A DNA stretch of 64,000 bases, from contig NZ_RWKH01000018.1 in assembly GCF_003984625.1 (NCBI RefSeq), positions 1 to 64,000 of the forward strand, written 5' to 3'. The notes under the pieces are model-generated. The model was not told the DNA's origin. It searched no databases and worked only from the letters and a program-made list of their open reading frames with translations. Shown here one piece after another: positions 47,900 through 56,858 of this stretch. Source of the DNA: Variovorax sp. DXTD-1. Lineage in GTDB: Bacteria; Pseudomonadota; Gammaproteobacteria; Burkholderiales; Burkholderiaceae_C. The translations under genes were made by a program, and so were the position numbers. Every line of letters begins with the position of its first letter. The first letter of the stretch is position 1.

Positions 47900-48325
47900 A
47901 TGAAACGACTCTCCCTGCTGCTGCTCGCCCTTTTCACCGTACCGCTTGCCCATGCGGAATGGCTCACGCTGACCGGTTCGGCCGGCGAAGCGGCCAACAC
48001 CTACGTGCAGGTCGATCCGACCAGCGTGGTGGTGGAAGGCAGCAAGCGGCTGGTGGCGGTGCGGATCAGCCTGGCCGAGCCCCGCACCGGCGACGACGGC
48101 CTGAAGTTCCGGTCCGTCGCGGCGAAGGCGAGCGTGGATTGCGACGCGCGCAAGGCGCGCTATGTGAGCGCCACCTATTTCGGGCAGCCGAACTTCGTCG
48201 GGCCGCCGCTGTCGGTGCGCGAGTTCGATGAAACCGACGTCCGTCCGATGAATTTTTCCGGCCTGCCGGGCGACCTGGCCGTGCGGACGGTGAACGCCGC
48301 GTGCGGCGTGGGCGCGACGAAGTAG
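47900..48325 (+). CDS. Secreted protein, surface-adhesin protein E-like
   Basis: A 141-residue exported protein. Signal peptide ends LAHAEW. The beta-rich body (VQVDPTSVVVEGSKRLVAVRISLAEP, then a pair of cysteines in VDCDA and NAACG) resembles the small PF16747-like surface-adhesin E family. Two cysteines could form a disulphide. Start ATG at 47900 is downstream of the divergent PIN gene. Family membership is by pattern only. Confidence 0.65.
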   Translation: MKRLSLLLLALFTVPLAHAEWLTLTGSAGEAANTYVQVDPTSVVVEGSKRLVAVRISLAEPRTGDDGLKFRSVAAKASVDCDARKARYVSATYFGQPNFVGPPLSVREFDETDVRPMNFSGLPGDLAVRTVNAACGVGATK

Positions 48326-48347
48326 CCTGCCGCCGCCTGGCCCCAGG

Positions 48348-49598
48348 CTACTTGCGGGCCGAGCCGGCCACCATGTCGAAGCGGAACAGCCGGCACTCGA
48401 TGGGCCCGTTCCACATCGGCACGCGGCGCGACTCCTTGAGCCGCATCTGCCTGGGCAGCTTCAGGTCGGGCGTGAGCACCCAGGCGGTCCAGCCGGCGTA
48501 ATTTTTCTTCCAGTGCGTGGCGAGCTGCGGAAAGAACTCGCCGCCATCGCCGCCTTGGCCGCCATCGTCTCCTTCGCGCTGGCCGGAGGTTTGCGCGGCC
48601 TCGCGGGCGCCGAAGCGCGCGACGCCGCCCACCTCGATCCGCTCGCCGTATGGCGGGTTGAGCATGATCACGCCGCCCTCGGCCGGCGGCATGCGCTGCA
48701 GTGCGTCGCCGCCGCGGAACTCGATGGCATCGGCAACGCCGGCGCGCTCCGCGTTGCGCTCGGCAAAGTCGACCATGCGGTGCGAAACGTCGGAACCGAA
48801 GATGGCGACTTCCTTGGGTGTGACCGCCGATTCGGCTTCTTTCCTGATTGCGTCCCACACGTGCGGCTGGAACGGCAGCAGCTTCTCGAAGCCGAAGCGC
48901 CGCAGCCACCCGGCCGGAATGCCGCGCGCAATCTGCGCTGCCTCGATGGCGATGGTGCCGCTGCCGCAGCAGGGGTCGTACAGCGGCTCGCCGGCCACCG
49001 CACCGCTCTCGGGGTTCCACCAGCCGCTGGCGGCCAGCATGGCGGCGGCCAGGGTTTCCTTCAGCGGCGCATCGCCCTTGTCCTGCCGCCAGCCGCGCTT
49101 GAAGAGCGGCTCGCCCGAGGTGTCGATGTAGAGCGTGCAATGGTCGGTGGTCAGGTGCGCGAACACGCGGCAGTCGGGCCACTGCGTTTCGATGCTCGGG
49201 CGCACGCCGTTGGCCTTGGCGCGAAAGCGGTCGGCAATGGCGTCCTTGATGCGCAGCGTTGCAAAGTTCAGGCTCTGCAGCGGGCTGTGCTGGGCCGTGG
49301 TCTCGATCTTGAAGGTCTGCTTGGGCGTGAACCAGATCTCCCAGGCCACGCCGCTCGCAATGGCATACAGGTCGTTTTCGCTGCGGTAGGGCACGTGGGC
49401 CAGCTCCACCAGCACCCGCTGGGCGAGCCGGCTGTGCAGGTTGAGCTTGAGCATGTCGCGCCACTCGGCGCGCACCCGCACCCCGCCGCGCAGCGTGAGC
49501 AGGTCTTGCCCCACGCGGCCGGTGAGCGCATGGACTTCCTGCGCCAGGAGTTCCTCGACGCCGGCGGCGCAAGGCAGGAAAAGGGAAAGATCGTTCAC
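48348..49598 (-). CDS. THUMP-domain 23S rRNA methyltransferase, RlmL type
   Basis: About 416 residues: an N-terminal THUMP RNA-binding domain (LSLFLPCAAGVEELLAQEV, IKDAIADRFR) followed by a class I methyltransferase (YDPCCGSGTIAIEAAQIA, NPPYGERI). It adds a methyl group to guanine 2445-like sites of 23S rRNA by comparison with RlmL. A Gly/Glu-rich insertion (about residues 325-350, GDDGGQGGDGGE) interrupts the family core after the NPPY motif. The GTG start at 49598 gives the conserved N-terminus; an ATG at 49661 is an alternative. Confidence 0.88.
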   Translation of the reverse strand: MNDLSLFLPCAAGVEELLAQEVHALTGRVGQDLLTLRGGVRVRAEWRDMLKLNLHSRLAQRVLVELAHVPYRSENDLYAIASGVAWEIWFTPKQTFKIETTAQHSPLQSLNFATLRIKDAIADRFRAKANGVRPSIETQWPDCRVFAHLTTDHCTLYIDTSGEPLFKRGWRQDKGDAPLKETLAAAMLAASGWWNPESGAVAGEPLYDPCCGSGTIAIEAAQIARGIPAGWLRRFGFEKLLPFQPHVWDAIRKEAESAVTPKEVAIFGSDVSHRMVDFAERNAERAGVADAIEFRGGDALQRMPPAEGGVIMLNPPYGERIEVGGVARFGAREAAQTSGQREGDDGGQGGDGGEFFPQLATHWKKNYAGWTAWVLTPDLKLPRQMRLKESRRVPMWNGPIECRLFRFDMVAGSARK

Positions 49599-49705
49599 AA
49601 GGGGTTCGCCATCGTCATCGGCTGCAGGGGGAATGCCATTGTCACCGCCCTCGCGGTCCATGCGCTCTACCGCGGGGTGAAGCTGCTCGGCGGGGCCTGC
49701 CTGCG

Positions 49706-51304
49706 CTACAAGGCCTTGCGCAGATTGGCGGGCGCGATGCGCAAGGCTTCGCGGTACTTGGCCACGGTGCGGCGTGCGCACTCGATGCCCTGCTCTTTCA
49801 GCATTTCGGAAATCTGGCTGTCCGATAGCGGCTTCTTGATGCTCTCGGAGCTCACGAACTGCTTGATCAGCGCGCGCACGGCGGTGCTCGAGGCGTTGCC
49901 GCCGGTTTCGGTGCCGAGCGCCGAACCGAAGAAATACTTGAGCTCGACCGTGCCGAACGGCGTGGCCATGTACTTGGCCGTGGTCACGCGCGAGATGGTC
50001 GATTCGTGCAGGCCGAGCTCGTCGGCAATCTCGCGCAGCACCAGCGGCCGCATGGCAAGCTCGCCGTGCACGAAGTAGCTCTTCTGCCGCTCGACGATGG
50101 CATTGCTCACGCGCAGGATGGTGTCGAAGCGCTGCTGGATGTTCTTGATGAACCAGCGCGCCTCCTGCAGCCGCTGCGACAGCGCCTGGCTGCCTTCGCC
50201 CTTGTGCGACTTGAGCGCGCCGGCGTAGATGTCGTGCACGCGCAGGCGCGGCATCACCTCGGGGTTGAGCATGACGCGGAACTTGACGTTGGTGCCGCGG
50301 CCGATCTTGGTGACGATGACATCGGGAATCACGATGTTGCGCTCGACGTCGACAAAACGGCGGCCCGGCTTGGGCTCCAGGCGCGAAATGATCTGCAGCG
50401 CCGAGCGCACGAGGTCTTCGTTGGTGCGGGTGAGCGTGGCCAGGCGCTTGAAGTCGCGCCGCGCGAGCAGCTCCATCGGCTGCTTGCAGATGGCGATGGC
50501 GGTCTTGCGGACCAGCGCCTGTTCTTCGGTTTCGTCTTTGCCGGCCAGCGCGCGCAGCTGGATGCTCAGGCATTCGCCCAGGTCGCGCGCGCCGACACCG
50601 GCGGGCTCCAGGCTTTGCAGCAGGCCGAGCGCCACCTGGAAGTGGTGGACCAGTTCGTCGAACTGGTCGTTGTCGTCGCCCGCAAGGCCCGAGGCCAGGG
50701 CAGGCAGCGAATCTTCAAGATAGCCGTCATCGTTGAGCGACTCGATCAGGAAGCGCAGCGCGGCGCTGTCGTTCTCGTTCAGGCGCAGGCTGAGCGCCTG
50801 CCGATGCAGAAAGGATTGCAGCGACTCCTGGCTGCGCGCGAGTTCGGTGGCGTCGGCGCGCTCGTCGTCGCCGAGGTTGTTCTGACGCGCGGGGGCGTCG
50901 CTGCCCCACTCGCTGTCGTCCGGCGACATGTCGACGGTGCCATCGCCTTCCCAGTCGGGCTCGCGTTCGGCAATGTCGGCGGTGGGGGTGTCGGCGTCGG
51001 TGGTGGCAGTGGTGCCGGTCTCGGCCGCGGAAGTGGTCGCGCTGCTGGCCGGCAGCGAAACGAAGTCGCCTTCGCCGGCCTCCGCCGCTTCATCGCGCGG
51101 CGCGGGGGTGTCGACGGCATCGAGCCCGAATTCCTCGCGCGCCGCTTCTTCCGCGGTGCGTTCGAGGAACGGGTTTTCGTCGAGCATCTGCTCCACTTCC
51201 TGGCTCAGTTCGAGCGTGGAGAGCTGCAGCAGCCGGATCGACTGCTGCAGCTGGGGCGTGAGCGCCAGGTGCTGCGAGACGCGAAGGGACAGCCCTTGCT
51301 TCAT
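49706..51304 (-). CDS. rpoN: RNA polymerase sigma-54 factor
   Basis: A 532-residue sigma-54. Region I is the Gln/Leu-rich activator-contact part (SLRVSQHLALTPQLQQSIR). An acidic region II of low complexity follows at about residues 60-160. Then come the core-binding domain, the helix-turn-helix and the C-terminal RpoN box region, ARRTVAKYREAL. It directs transcription from -24/-12 promoters with enhancer activators. It follows lptB by 17 bases, the conserved order in Proteobacteria. Confidence 0.96.
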   Translation of the reverse strand: MKQGLSLRVSQHLALTPQLQQSIRLLQLSTLELSQEVEQMLDENPFLERTAEEAAREEFGLDAVDTPAPRDEAAEAGEGDFVSLPASSATTSAAETGTTATTDADTPTADIAEREPDWEGDGTVDMSPDDSEWGSDAPARQNNLGDDERADATELARSQESLQSFLHRQALSLRLNENDSAALRFLIESLNDDGYLEDSLPALASGLAGDDNDQFDELVHHFQVALGLLQSLEPAGVGARDLGECLSIQLRALAGKDETEEQALVRKTAIAICKQPMELLARRDFKRLATLTRTNEDLVRSALQIISRLEPKPGRRFVDVERNIVIPDVIVTKIGRGTNVKFRVMLNPEVMPRLRVHDIYAGALKSHKGEGSQALSQRLQEARWFIKNIQQRFDTILRVSNAIVERQKSYFVHGELAMRPLVLREIADELGLHESTISRVTTAKYMATPFGTVELKYFFGSALGTETGGNASSTAVRALIKQFVSSESIKKPLSDSQISEMLKEQGIECARRTVAKYREALRIAPANLRKAL

Positions 51305-51321
51305 GGAGACCGACTCCTCCC

Positions 51322-52116
51322 TTACATCCGGAAGTGCTCGCCCAGGTACACCCTGCGTACTTCGGCGTTGTCGACGATCTCCGAGGGTGTGCCTTGTGCC
51401 AGCACATGCCCGTCGCTGATGATGAACGCGTGATCGCAGATGCCCAGCGTTTCACGCACGTTGTGGTCGGTAATGAGCACGCCGATGCCGCGCTCCTTGA
51501 GAAAGCTGATGATCCGCTGGATTTCGATCACCGCGATAGGGTCGATGCCGGCAAAGGGCTCGTCCAGCAGGATGAAGCGCGGCTGCGTGGCCAGCGCGCG
51601 GGCAATCTCGACCCGGCGCCTTTCGCCGCCCGAAAGCGCGAGCGCCGGGGAATCGCGGAGGTGGTCCACCCGCAGGTCGGCCAGCAGCGCGGAAAGGCGC
51701 TCTTCGATGCGCTGCTTGGTCAGCGGCGCGGGCTTGCCGTTGCCGTCGGGCTCGCGCTGGAGCTCGAGCACGGCGCGCACGTTTTCCTCGACGCTGAGCT
51801 TGCGGAAGATCGACGCTTCCTGCGGCAGGTAGCTCAGGCCCATGCGGGCGCGGCGGTGGATCGGCATGTGCGCAATAGGCTCGCCGTCGATGGTGATCTC
51901 GCCGGCGTCGGCCCGCACCAGGCCCACGATCATGTAGAACGAAGTGGTCTTGCCCGCGCCGTTGGGGCCGAGCAATCCCACGACCTCGCCCTTTTGCACG
52001 TCGAGCGAGACATCCTTGACGACCTTGCGACTGCCGTAGCTTTTTTGCAGGCCGCGCACCACCAGGCGGCTGCCCGGCGTGCCATCGGCGTTCTGGTTTC
52101 CAGCGGCTTCGATCAC
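51322..52116 (-). CDS. lptB: LPS-export ABC transporter ATPase
   Basis: A 264-residue ATPase. Walker [16 protein letters not shown]-loop [12 protein letters not shown], signature [15 protein letters not shown] and Walker [14 protein letters not shown] are all intact. With LptF and LptG, encoded elsewhere, it drives lipopolysaccharide from the inner membrane along the LptA bridge. The GTG start (52116) overlaps the lptA stop by four bases. Confidence 0.97.
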   Translation of the reverse strand: MIEAAGNQNADGTPGSRLVVRGLQKSYGSRKVVKDVSLDVQKGEVVGLLGPNGAGKTTSFYMIVGLVRADAGEITIDGEPIAHMPIHRRARMGLSYLPQEASIFRKLSVEENVRAVLELQREPDGNGKPAPLTKQRIEERLSALLADLRVDHLRDSPALALSGGERRRVEIARALATQPRFILLDEPFAGIDPIAVIEIQRIISFLKERGIGVLITDHNVRETLGICDHAFIISDGHVLAQGTPSEIVDNAEVRRVYLGEHFRM

Positions 52117-52823
52117 TTGCGCCCTTCCCCTTCGCCACCCAGGGTGGTGGTCGAGCGCAGGCCCGCCCCGGGTGCCGGCTGGGTCGCCGCGGGCGCGCGC
52201 TGTGCACCGGCGGCGGGCGTGGCAGCACCAGGCGCGGTGGCCGATTTGGGCGTGAGGATGGTCCTGACGCGTCCGCCCGACGGCGCATTGACGCCGGCAT
52301 TCGGCGGCACGGTGGAACCGTTGACCGTGTAGGTGTCGTTGCTCTGGTCGTAGACGATGAGCGCGCCGCTGCTTTCGTCGTTGGGCGTGGCGCCGAGCAG
52401 GCGGCGCATGACGGCGTTGCGGATGAACTTGACGTTGTCGGCGCGGCTGTCGTACTCGATGACTTCCGACTCGCCCTCGATCCACTCGTCGGGCGCGTTA
52501 CGCTTCTGCTTGTAATAGGCCCGCTTGCCCGGCGCCGCCGTGACCACGCCATATTGGTAGCCCTCGGCGTCCTGGCGCACGTCGATCCGCGCGCCGCGGA
52601 TGATGATGGTGCCCTTGGTGACCAGCACGTTCCCGGTGAATACGCTGGTCTGCTTGAGGTCGTCGTAACGCATGGCGTCCGACTCGATGTTCATCGGCTT
52701 GGTGCGGTCGGCGGTCTCGGCCAGGGCGCCCGAGGCGAGACCGGCCAGCAACAGCGCGCCGATGGCGAACCGGCCGATGCGACGAAGAAGAGGGGTGGTG
52801 TTGGGGTAGGAGTGCAATGTCAT
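52113..52823 (-). CDS. lptA: LPS-export periplasmic bridge protein
   Basis: A 236-residue periplasmic protein. Signal peptide ends SGALAET from ATG 52823 ([10 protein letters not shown]); an in-frame ATG at 52847 is possible. The OstA-type beta-jellyroll shows [35 protein letters not shown] and [19 protein letters not shown] Pro/Ala-rich tail ends the chain. It binds lipid A and forms the bridge across the periplasm. The usual upstream lptC is absent here; dsbA takes that place. Confidence 0.93.
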   Translation of the reverse strand: MTLHSYPNTTPLLRRIGRFAIGALLLAGLASGALAETADRTKPMNIESDAMRYDDLKQTSVFTGNVLVTKGTIIIRGARIDVRQDAEGYQYGVVTAAPGKRAYYKQKRNAPDEWIEGESEVIEYDSRADNVKFIRNAVMRRLLGATPNDESSGALIVYDQSNDTYTVNGSTVPPNAGVNAPSGGRVRTILTPKSATAPGAATPAAGAQRAPAATQPAPGAGLRSTTTLGGEGEGRK

Positions 52824-52886
52824 AGAGGCACGAAACTTGCTCTGCATTGTATGCGGCGGATCGCGCCAGCCCAGCGCGCAGAGATG

Positions 52887-52909
52887 AAAAAGCCCGCCAA
52901 AGCGGGCTT
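52887..52909 (-). terminator. Rho-independent terminator for dsbA transcript
   Basis: An 8-bp stem AAGCCCGC / GCGGGCTT (52890-52897 and 52902-52909) with a 4-base loop is followed, read on the - strand, by T residues (52887-52891). It lies downstream of dsbA and upstream of lptA, so lptA probably has its own promoter. Confidence 0.75.
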
Positions 52910-52929
52910 GACATCCCATCCGGGAACAT

Positions 52930-53000
52930 CGCGGAACCGGCGTCGCCGGACCGCGTTTTTACCCCCGCAAGGGGGTTGGCGCAGCGGCACAAAGTGCCGC
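52930..53000. repeat. Cluster of three extragenic hairpins
   Basis: CGCGG-AA-CCGGC / GCCGG-A-CCGCG (52930-52955) is followed by five T on the + strand. Next is ACCCCC / GGGGGT (about 52961-52976), then GCGGCAC / GTGCCGC (52984-52990 and 52994-53000). The first has the form of a + strand terminator although no + gene precedes it. The set resembles a bacterial interspersed mosaic element. Confidence 0.55.
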
Positions 53001-53014
53001 GTTGCCCTTGCGGG

Positions 53015-53662
53015 TCAGCCCTTCTTGGCTTCGCCGATCAGGTAGCTGGTGACCTGAAGCGCCTTGGTCATGTTGCCGGCAAGCTCGCCGTCCACATACC
53101 AGCGGCCGGCCACGGCCAGCGCCGGAACGCCGGCCACTTTGTAGGCTTCGGTCAGCTGCGTGGCGCGCTTCGCCTTGCTGGCCACGCTGAACGAGGTAAA
53201 CACTTCCTTGAACTTGGCGCCGTCGAGGCCGTTGGCCGTCGCCCACGCGATGATGTTGGCATCGCCGTTGACGTTCTGGCGCTGCTTGTGAATCGCATTG
53301 AAGATCTTCGGCTGGAATTCCTCGACCTTGCCCATGGCTTCGAGCGCGTAGTACAGGCGCTGCTTGGCTTCGACGTCGTTGCCCACGAAGGGCACCGGTA
53401 CGCGGCGGAAAGCCACTTCCTTGGGGGCCGTCTTGAGCCAGGCGTCGAGCTGGGGCTCGAAATCGTTGCAATGCGGGCAGTTGTACGAGAAGAACTCGAT
53501 CACTTCGACCTTGCCGGCGGGTGCGTCGACGGGCACGCGCTTGTCGAGCACCAGGTACTCGGTGCCGGCCTTGGGTGCGCGCGCCTGGGCGTGCGCCGTG
53601 TTGCCAGCCAGCGAAATCAGACCGAGCGAAGTGGCGGCCAGCGAAAAGTCACGACGTTTCAT
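53015..53662 (-). CDS. dsbA: Thiol:disulphide interchange protein DsbA/DsbL type
   Basis: A 215-residue periplasmic oxidase that puts disulphides into secreted proteins. Signal peptide ends NTAHAQA. The thioredoxin active site CPHC lies in EFFSYNCPHCNDF, and a cis-Pro loop is at VAGVPALAV. It requires DsbB for recycling, not seen here. It may serve the Cys-containing secreted proteins in the window. Confidence 0.94.
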   Translation of the reverse strand: MKRRDFSLAATSLGLISLAGNTAHAQARAPKAGTEYLVLDKRVPVDAPAGKVEVIEFFSYNCPHCNDFEPQLDAWLKTAPKEVAFRRVPVPFVGNDVEAKQRLYYALEAMGKVEEFQPKIFNAIHKQRQNVNGDANIIAWATANGLDGAKFKEVFTSFSVASKAKRATQLTEAYKVAGVPALAVAGRWYVDGELAGNMTKALQVTSYLIGEAKKG

Positions 53663-53822
53663 TGAAAAGTTCTCCTGTTGGGTACGGCAGACAGAGCCGG
53701 GGCGCCGCGCGGAGTTCCCGCATGCGGCATGCCCAATACGATCTTGGCGGCGGCCCATGCCGCAAGCTTAGGGATTATTCATGACGGCTGCCGCAAGGCC
53801 GCAGCCGCCCCGGGAATACACC

Positions 53823-54575
53823 TCAGCGCTGCACGCGCACGAGCGCCGATTCGAGGCCGCCGCTGTCGAGCCGCTCTTTCAGGCGATCGGCGTCGTCCTT
53901 CTTGTTGAACGGACCGGCGCGTACGCGGTAGACCGTGCGGCCCGCCTGCTCGCGCTCTGTCACCCGGGCTTCGACGCCCATCAGCGACAGCTTGGCACGC
54001 TGGGCCTCGGCGTCGTCGGTGGTGCGGAACGCGCCGGCCTGCACAAAGTACATGAACGGATCGGGGCCGGACGACGGCGACGCGCTGCTGTTGCTGCTGG
54101 GCGCGGCGGAGGCTGTTGTGGTGCTGCTGCCGCTGTTGCCGCCGGCTCGTGCGCGGGCCAGATCGCCCAGCGGATCGTTCGATGGCGGCAGCGGATTGGC
54201 TTCGGCCGGCACAGGCGCCGGGCGCGCAGGCTTGGGCGCCACGACCACCGGCACCGGCGGCGCGGGCGGCGGTGCGGTCCCGGGCGCCACGGCCGTGGTG
54301 TCGCCGCCGGCCGGAGCCACCGGGCCGCCTGCCGCCGCGGGCGGCTTGGCGGGCGTGCCGGGCTTGCCGGCCAGCGGCGCATTCGGATCCCAGTCGCGGT
54401 TCTTGCGAGCCTCGGCTTCGTCCTGCTCGGCACCGCCGCGCTGGGTCTTGGTCACGAACGGAATGGGCACCTTGGTCACATAGACCGCAATGCCCAGCGC
54501 AACACCCAACCCCAGCACCAGGCCGATGATGAGGCCGATGACGATGTTGCCGCGTTGTCTGGTTGTCTTCTTCAT
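53823..54575 (-). CDS. SPOR-domain membrane protein (FtsN-like)
   Basis: A 250-residue single-pass protein (ATG 54575, MKKTTRQRG; helix at about residues 9-32). A long Pro/Ala-rich periplasmic linker leads to a C-terminal SPOR domain (about 170-248; MYFVQAGAFRTTDDAEAQRA, YRVRAGPFNKKDDADRLKE). SPOR domains bind denuded glycan at the division septum, so a role in cell division is likely. It directly follows argS on the - strand (7 bases after its stop), as in related genomes. Confidence 0.9.
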   Translation of the reverse strand: MKKTTRQRGNIVIGLIIGLVLGLGVALGIAVYVTKVPIPFVTKTQRGGAEQDEAEARKNRDWDPNAPLAGKPGTPAKPPAAAGGPVAPAGGDTTAVAPGTAPPPAPPVPVVVAPKPARPAPVPAEANPLPPSNDPLGDLARARAGGNSGSSTTTASAAPSSNSSASPSSGPDPFMYFVQAGAFRTTDDAEAQRAKLSLMGVEARVTEREQAGRTVYRVRAGPFNKKDDADRLKERLDSGGLESALVRVQR

Positions 54576-54582
54576 GGTGGTT

Positions 54583-56268
54583 TCACATCTTGCTCGGCGC
54601 ACTGACGCCGAGAATCGCGAGGCCATTGTGCAGCACCTGCGCAGTGGCGGCGACGAGCGCGAGCCGCGCCAGCTTTACCGGCTCTTCGTCGACCAGGATG
54701 CGCTCGGCGTCGTAGTAGCTGTGGTAGCTGGCGGCCAGTTCGCGCAAATAGAAAGTCACGTCGTGCGGCGCGAAATCCTTCGCGGCCGCCGTGAGCATGG
54801 CGGGGTACTTGGCGAGCAGCAGCATCAGCGCCTGCGCGGCCGGGCTTTCGAGCGGCGACAGGTCGACATTCTTGAGCGTGGCGGCGTCGCCGCCCCAGCC
54901 GGCCAGCACCGAGCAGATGCGCGCATGGGCGTACTGCACGTAGTACACCGGGTTGTCGTTGTTCTTCGTCACGGCCAGGTCGACGTCGAAGGTGTATTCG
55001 GTGTCGGGCTTGCGGCTCAGGAGGAAGAAGCGCACGGCGTCGGTGCTGGTCCATTCGATGAGGTCGCGCAGCGTGACGTAGCTGCCTGCGCGCTTGCTGA
55101 TCTTGACCTCTTCGCCGCCCTTCATCACGCGCACCATGGTGTGCAGCACGTAGTCGGGGTAGCCCTCGGGAATGCCGACGCCCGCGGCCTGCAGGCCGGC
55201 GCGCACGCGCGCGATGGTGCCGTGGTGGTCGGTGCCCTGGATGTTGACCACCTTGTGGAAGCCGCGCTCCCACTTGGCAATGTGATAGGCGACGTCGGGC
55301 ACGAAGTACGTGTATGTACCGTCCTGCTTCTTCATCACGCGGTCCTTGTCGTCCCCGTAGTCGGTCGACTTGAGCCACAGCGCGCCGTCCTGCTCGTAGG
55401 TCTTGCCGGCGGCCACGAGCTTTTGCACCGCGGCCTCGACGCGGCCGCTGGTGTAGAGGCTGGACTCGAGGTAGTACTGGTCGAAGTGCACGCGGAAGGC
55501 CTGCAGATCGAGGTCTTGCTCGCGGCGCAGGTAGGCCACGGCAAATTCGCGGATGGAGTCGAGGTCGTCGATGTCGCCGCTGGCGGTGTATTCGCGGTCT
55601 TCGGACTTGACCGTTTTTTTCGCCTTGAAGTCTTCGGCGATGTCGGCGATGTAGTCGCCGTTGTAGGCCGGTGCCTTTTCGCCGCTCGGCCATTCGGGAT
55701 CGCCGGGCTTGAAGCCGCGGGCGCGCAGCTGCGTGCTGTTGGCCAGCGTCTGGATCTGCACGCCGGCGTCGTTGTAGTAGTACTCGCGCCAGACCGTGTC
55801 GCCCTGCGACGCGCGCAGGTTGCAGATGGCGTCGCCGAGCGCGGCCTGGCGGCCGTGGCCGACATGCAGCGGACCGGTCGGGTTGGCCGAGACGAACTCG
55901 ACCAACACCTTTTCGCCGGTGGCGGGCTGCCGGCCGAAGGCGTCGGCCGCATTCAGCACTTCGCGCACGATCTGCTGCTTGGCGGAGGTCTTGAGGCGGA
56001 TGTTGAGAAAACCGGGGCCGGCGATTTCGATGGCTTCGACCCACTGGCCGAAAACGGGGGTGGCGAGCAGCGCGGCGCTGAGCTCCTCGGCCAGTTCGCG
56101 CGGCTTGCGGCCGAGCGGTTTGGCGAGTTGCATGGCGGCCGTGCTGGCGAAATCGCCATGGGCGGCCACCTTGGGCGACTCGAACGCGGCTTTGGAGCCG
56201 GCGCCGGGCGAGAGGGATTCGAGCGTGTTCGCGAGCGCCGCGAGCAGCTCCTGTTTGACCAATAGCAT
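54583..56268 (-). CDS. argS: Arginyl-tRNA synthetase
   Basis: A 561-residue class I synthetase. The HIGH-like motif is in [19 protein letters not shown] and the KMSK-like motif is KISKRAG. The N-terminal additional domain ([11 protein letters not shown]) and the C-terminal anticodon-binding helical domain are complete. It joins arginine to its tRNA. The gene is followed closely by the SPOR gene and is preceded by a 132-base divergent gap to the PsiF-like gene. Confidence 0.97.
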   Translation of the reverse strand: MLLVKQELLAALANTLESLSPGAGSKAAFESPKVAAHGDFASTAAMQLAKPLGRKPRELAEELSAALLATPVFGQWVEAIEIAGPGFLNIRLKTSAKQQIVREVLNAADAFGRQPATGEKVLVEFVSANPTGPLHVGHGRQAALGDAICNLRASQGDTVWREYYYNDAGVQIQTLANSTQLRARGFKPGDPEWPSGEKAPAYNGDYIADIAEDFKAKKTVKSEDREYTASGDIDDLDSIREFAVAYLRREQDLDLQAFRVHFDQYYLESSLYTSGRVEAAVQKLVAAGKTYEQDGALWLKSTDYGDDKDRVMKKQDGTYTYFVPDVAYHIAKWERGFHKVVNIQGTDHHGTIARVRAGLQAAGVGIPEGYPDYVLHTMVRVMKGGEEVKISKRAGSYVTLRDLIEWTSTDAVRFFLLSRKPDTEYTFDVDLAVTKNNDNPVYYVQYAHARICSVLAGWGGDAATLKNVDLSPLESPAAQALMLLLAKYPAMLTAAAKDFAPHDVTFYLRELAASYHSYYDAERILVDEEPVKLARLALVAATAQVLHNGLAILGVSAPSKM

Positions 56269-56400
56269 CTGCGGATTTTACCGGGGGCAAACCCGGGCGG
56301 CGGCGCCTTCGGTCATCGAATGCATGCCCCCGCCCGTTAGGATGAGCGGCCCCGGGCGCGGGGCACCTGTCACAACCCAACCTTGCAAGGACATATCACC

Positions 56401-56781
56401 ATGAAGAAGCTCCTTTCCCTGGTCGCCCTGGGCGCCTGCCTTTCCTTTGGCGCCGCACAGGCGCAAGACAAGGCGCCCGCGCCTGTCGTCGTTGCTCCGG
56501 CCGCAACGCCCGCCACCCCCGCTACACCGGCCACCCCGGCAGCCAAGGCTCCCACCGCCCAGCAAAGCAAGATGACGACCTGCAACCAGGAAGCGGGCGA
56601 CAAGAAAGGCGACGAACGCAAGGCCTTCATGAAGAACTGCCTCAGCGCCAAGCCCGCCATGACCGCCAAGCAGACCCAGCAGGAAAAGATGAAGACCTGC
56701 AACGCCGACGAAAAGGCCAAGACCCTCAAGGGCGACGCGCGCAAGGCCTTCATGAAGGAATGCCTGAGCGCCAAGGCCTGA
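56401..56781 (+). CDS. PsiF-family exported protein
   Basis: A 126-residue secreted protein with signal peptide ending GAAQAQD and an Ala/Thr/Pro-rich linker. Two PsiF repeats follow (MTTCNQEAGDKKGDERKAFM and MKTCNADEKAKTLKGDARKAF), each with Cys, paired with a Cys in the closing helix. Members are phosphate-starvation-induced in Enterobacteria; function unknown. A strong terminator follows. Confidence 0.88.
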   Translation: MKKLLSLVALGACLSFGAAQAQDKAPAPVVVAPAATPATPATPATPAAKAPTAQQSKMTTCNQEAGDKKGDERKAFMKNCLSAKPAMTAKQTQQEKMKTCNADEKAKTLKGDARKAFMKECLSAKA

Positions 56782-56804
56782 CACCAGCCGCGCTTTTCTG
56801 AAGC

Positions 56805-56839
56805 AAGCCCCGCACGGCCCCGCGCCGGCGGGGCTTTTT
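56805..56839 (+). terminator. Rho-independent terminator of the PsiF-like gene
   Basis: AAGCCCCGC (56805-56813) pairs with GCGGGGCTT (56828-56836), followed by a T-run to 56839. It lies 23 bases after the stop codon. Confidence 0.85.
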
Positions 56840-56858
56840 CATGGGCGCAACATGCGCG

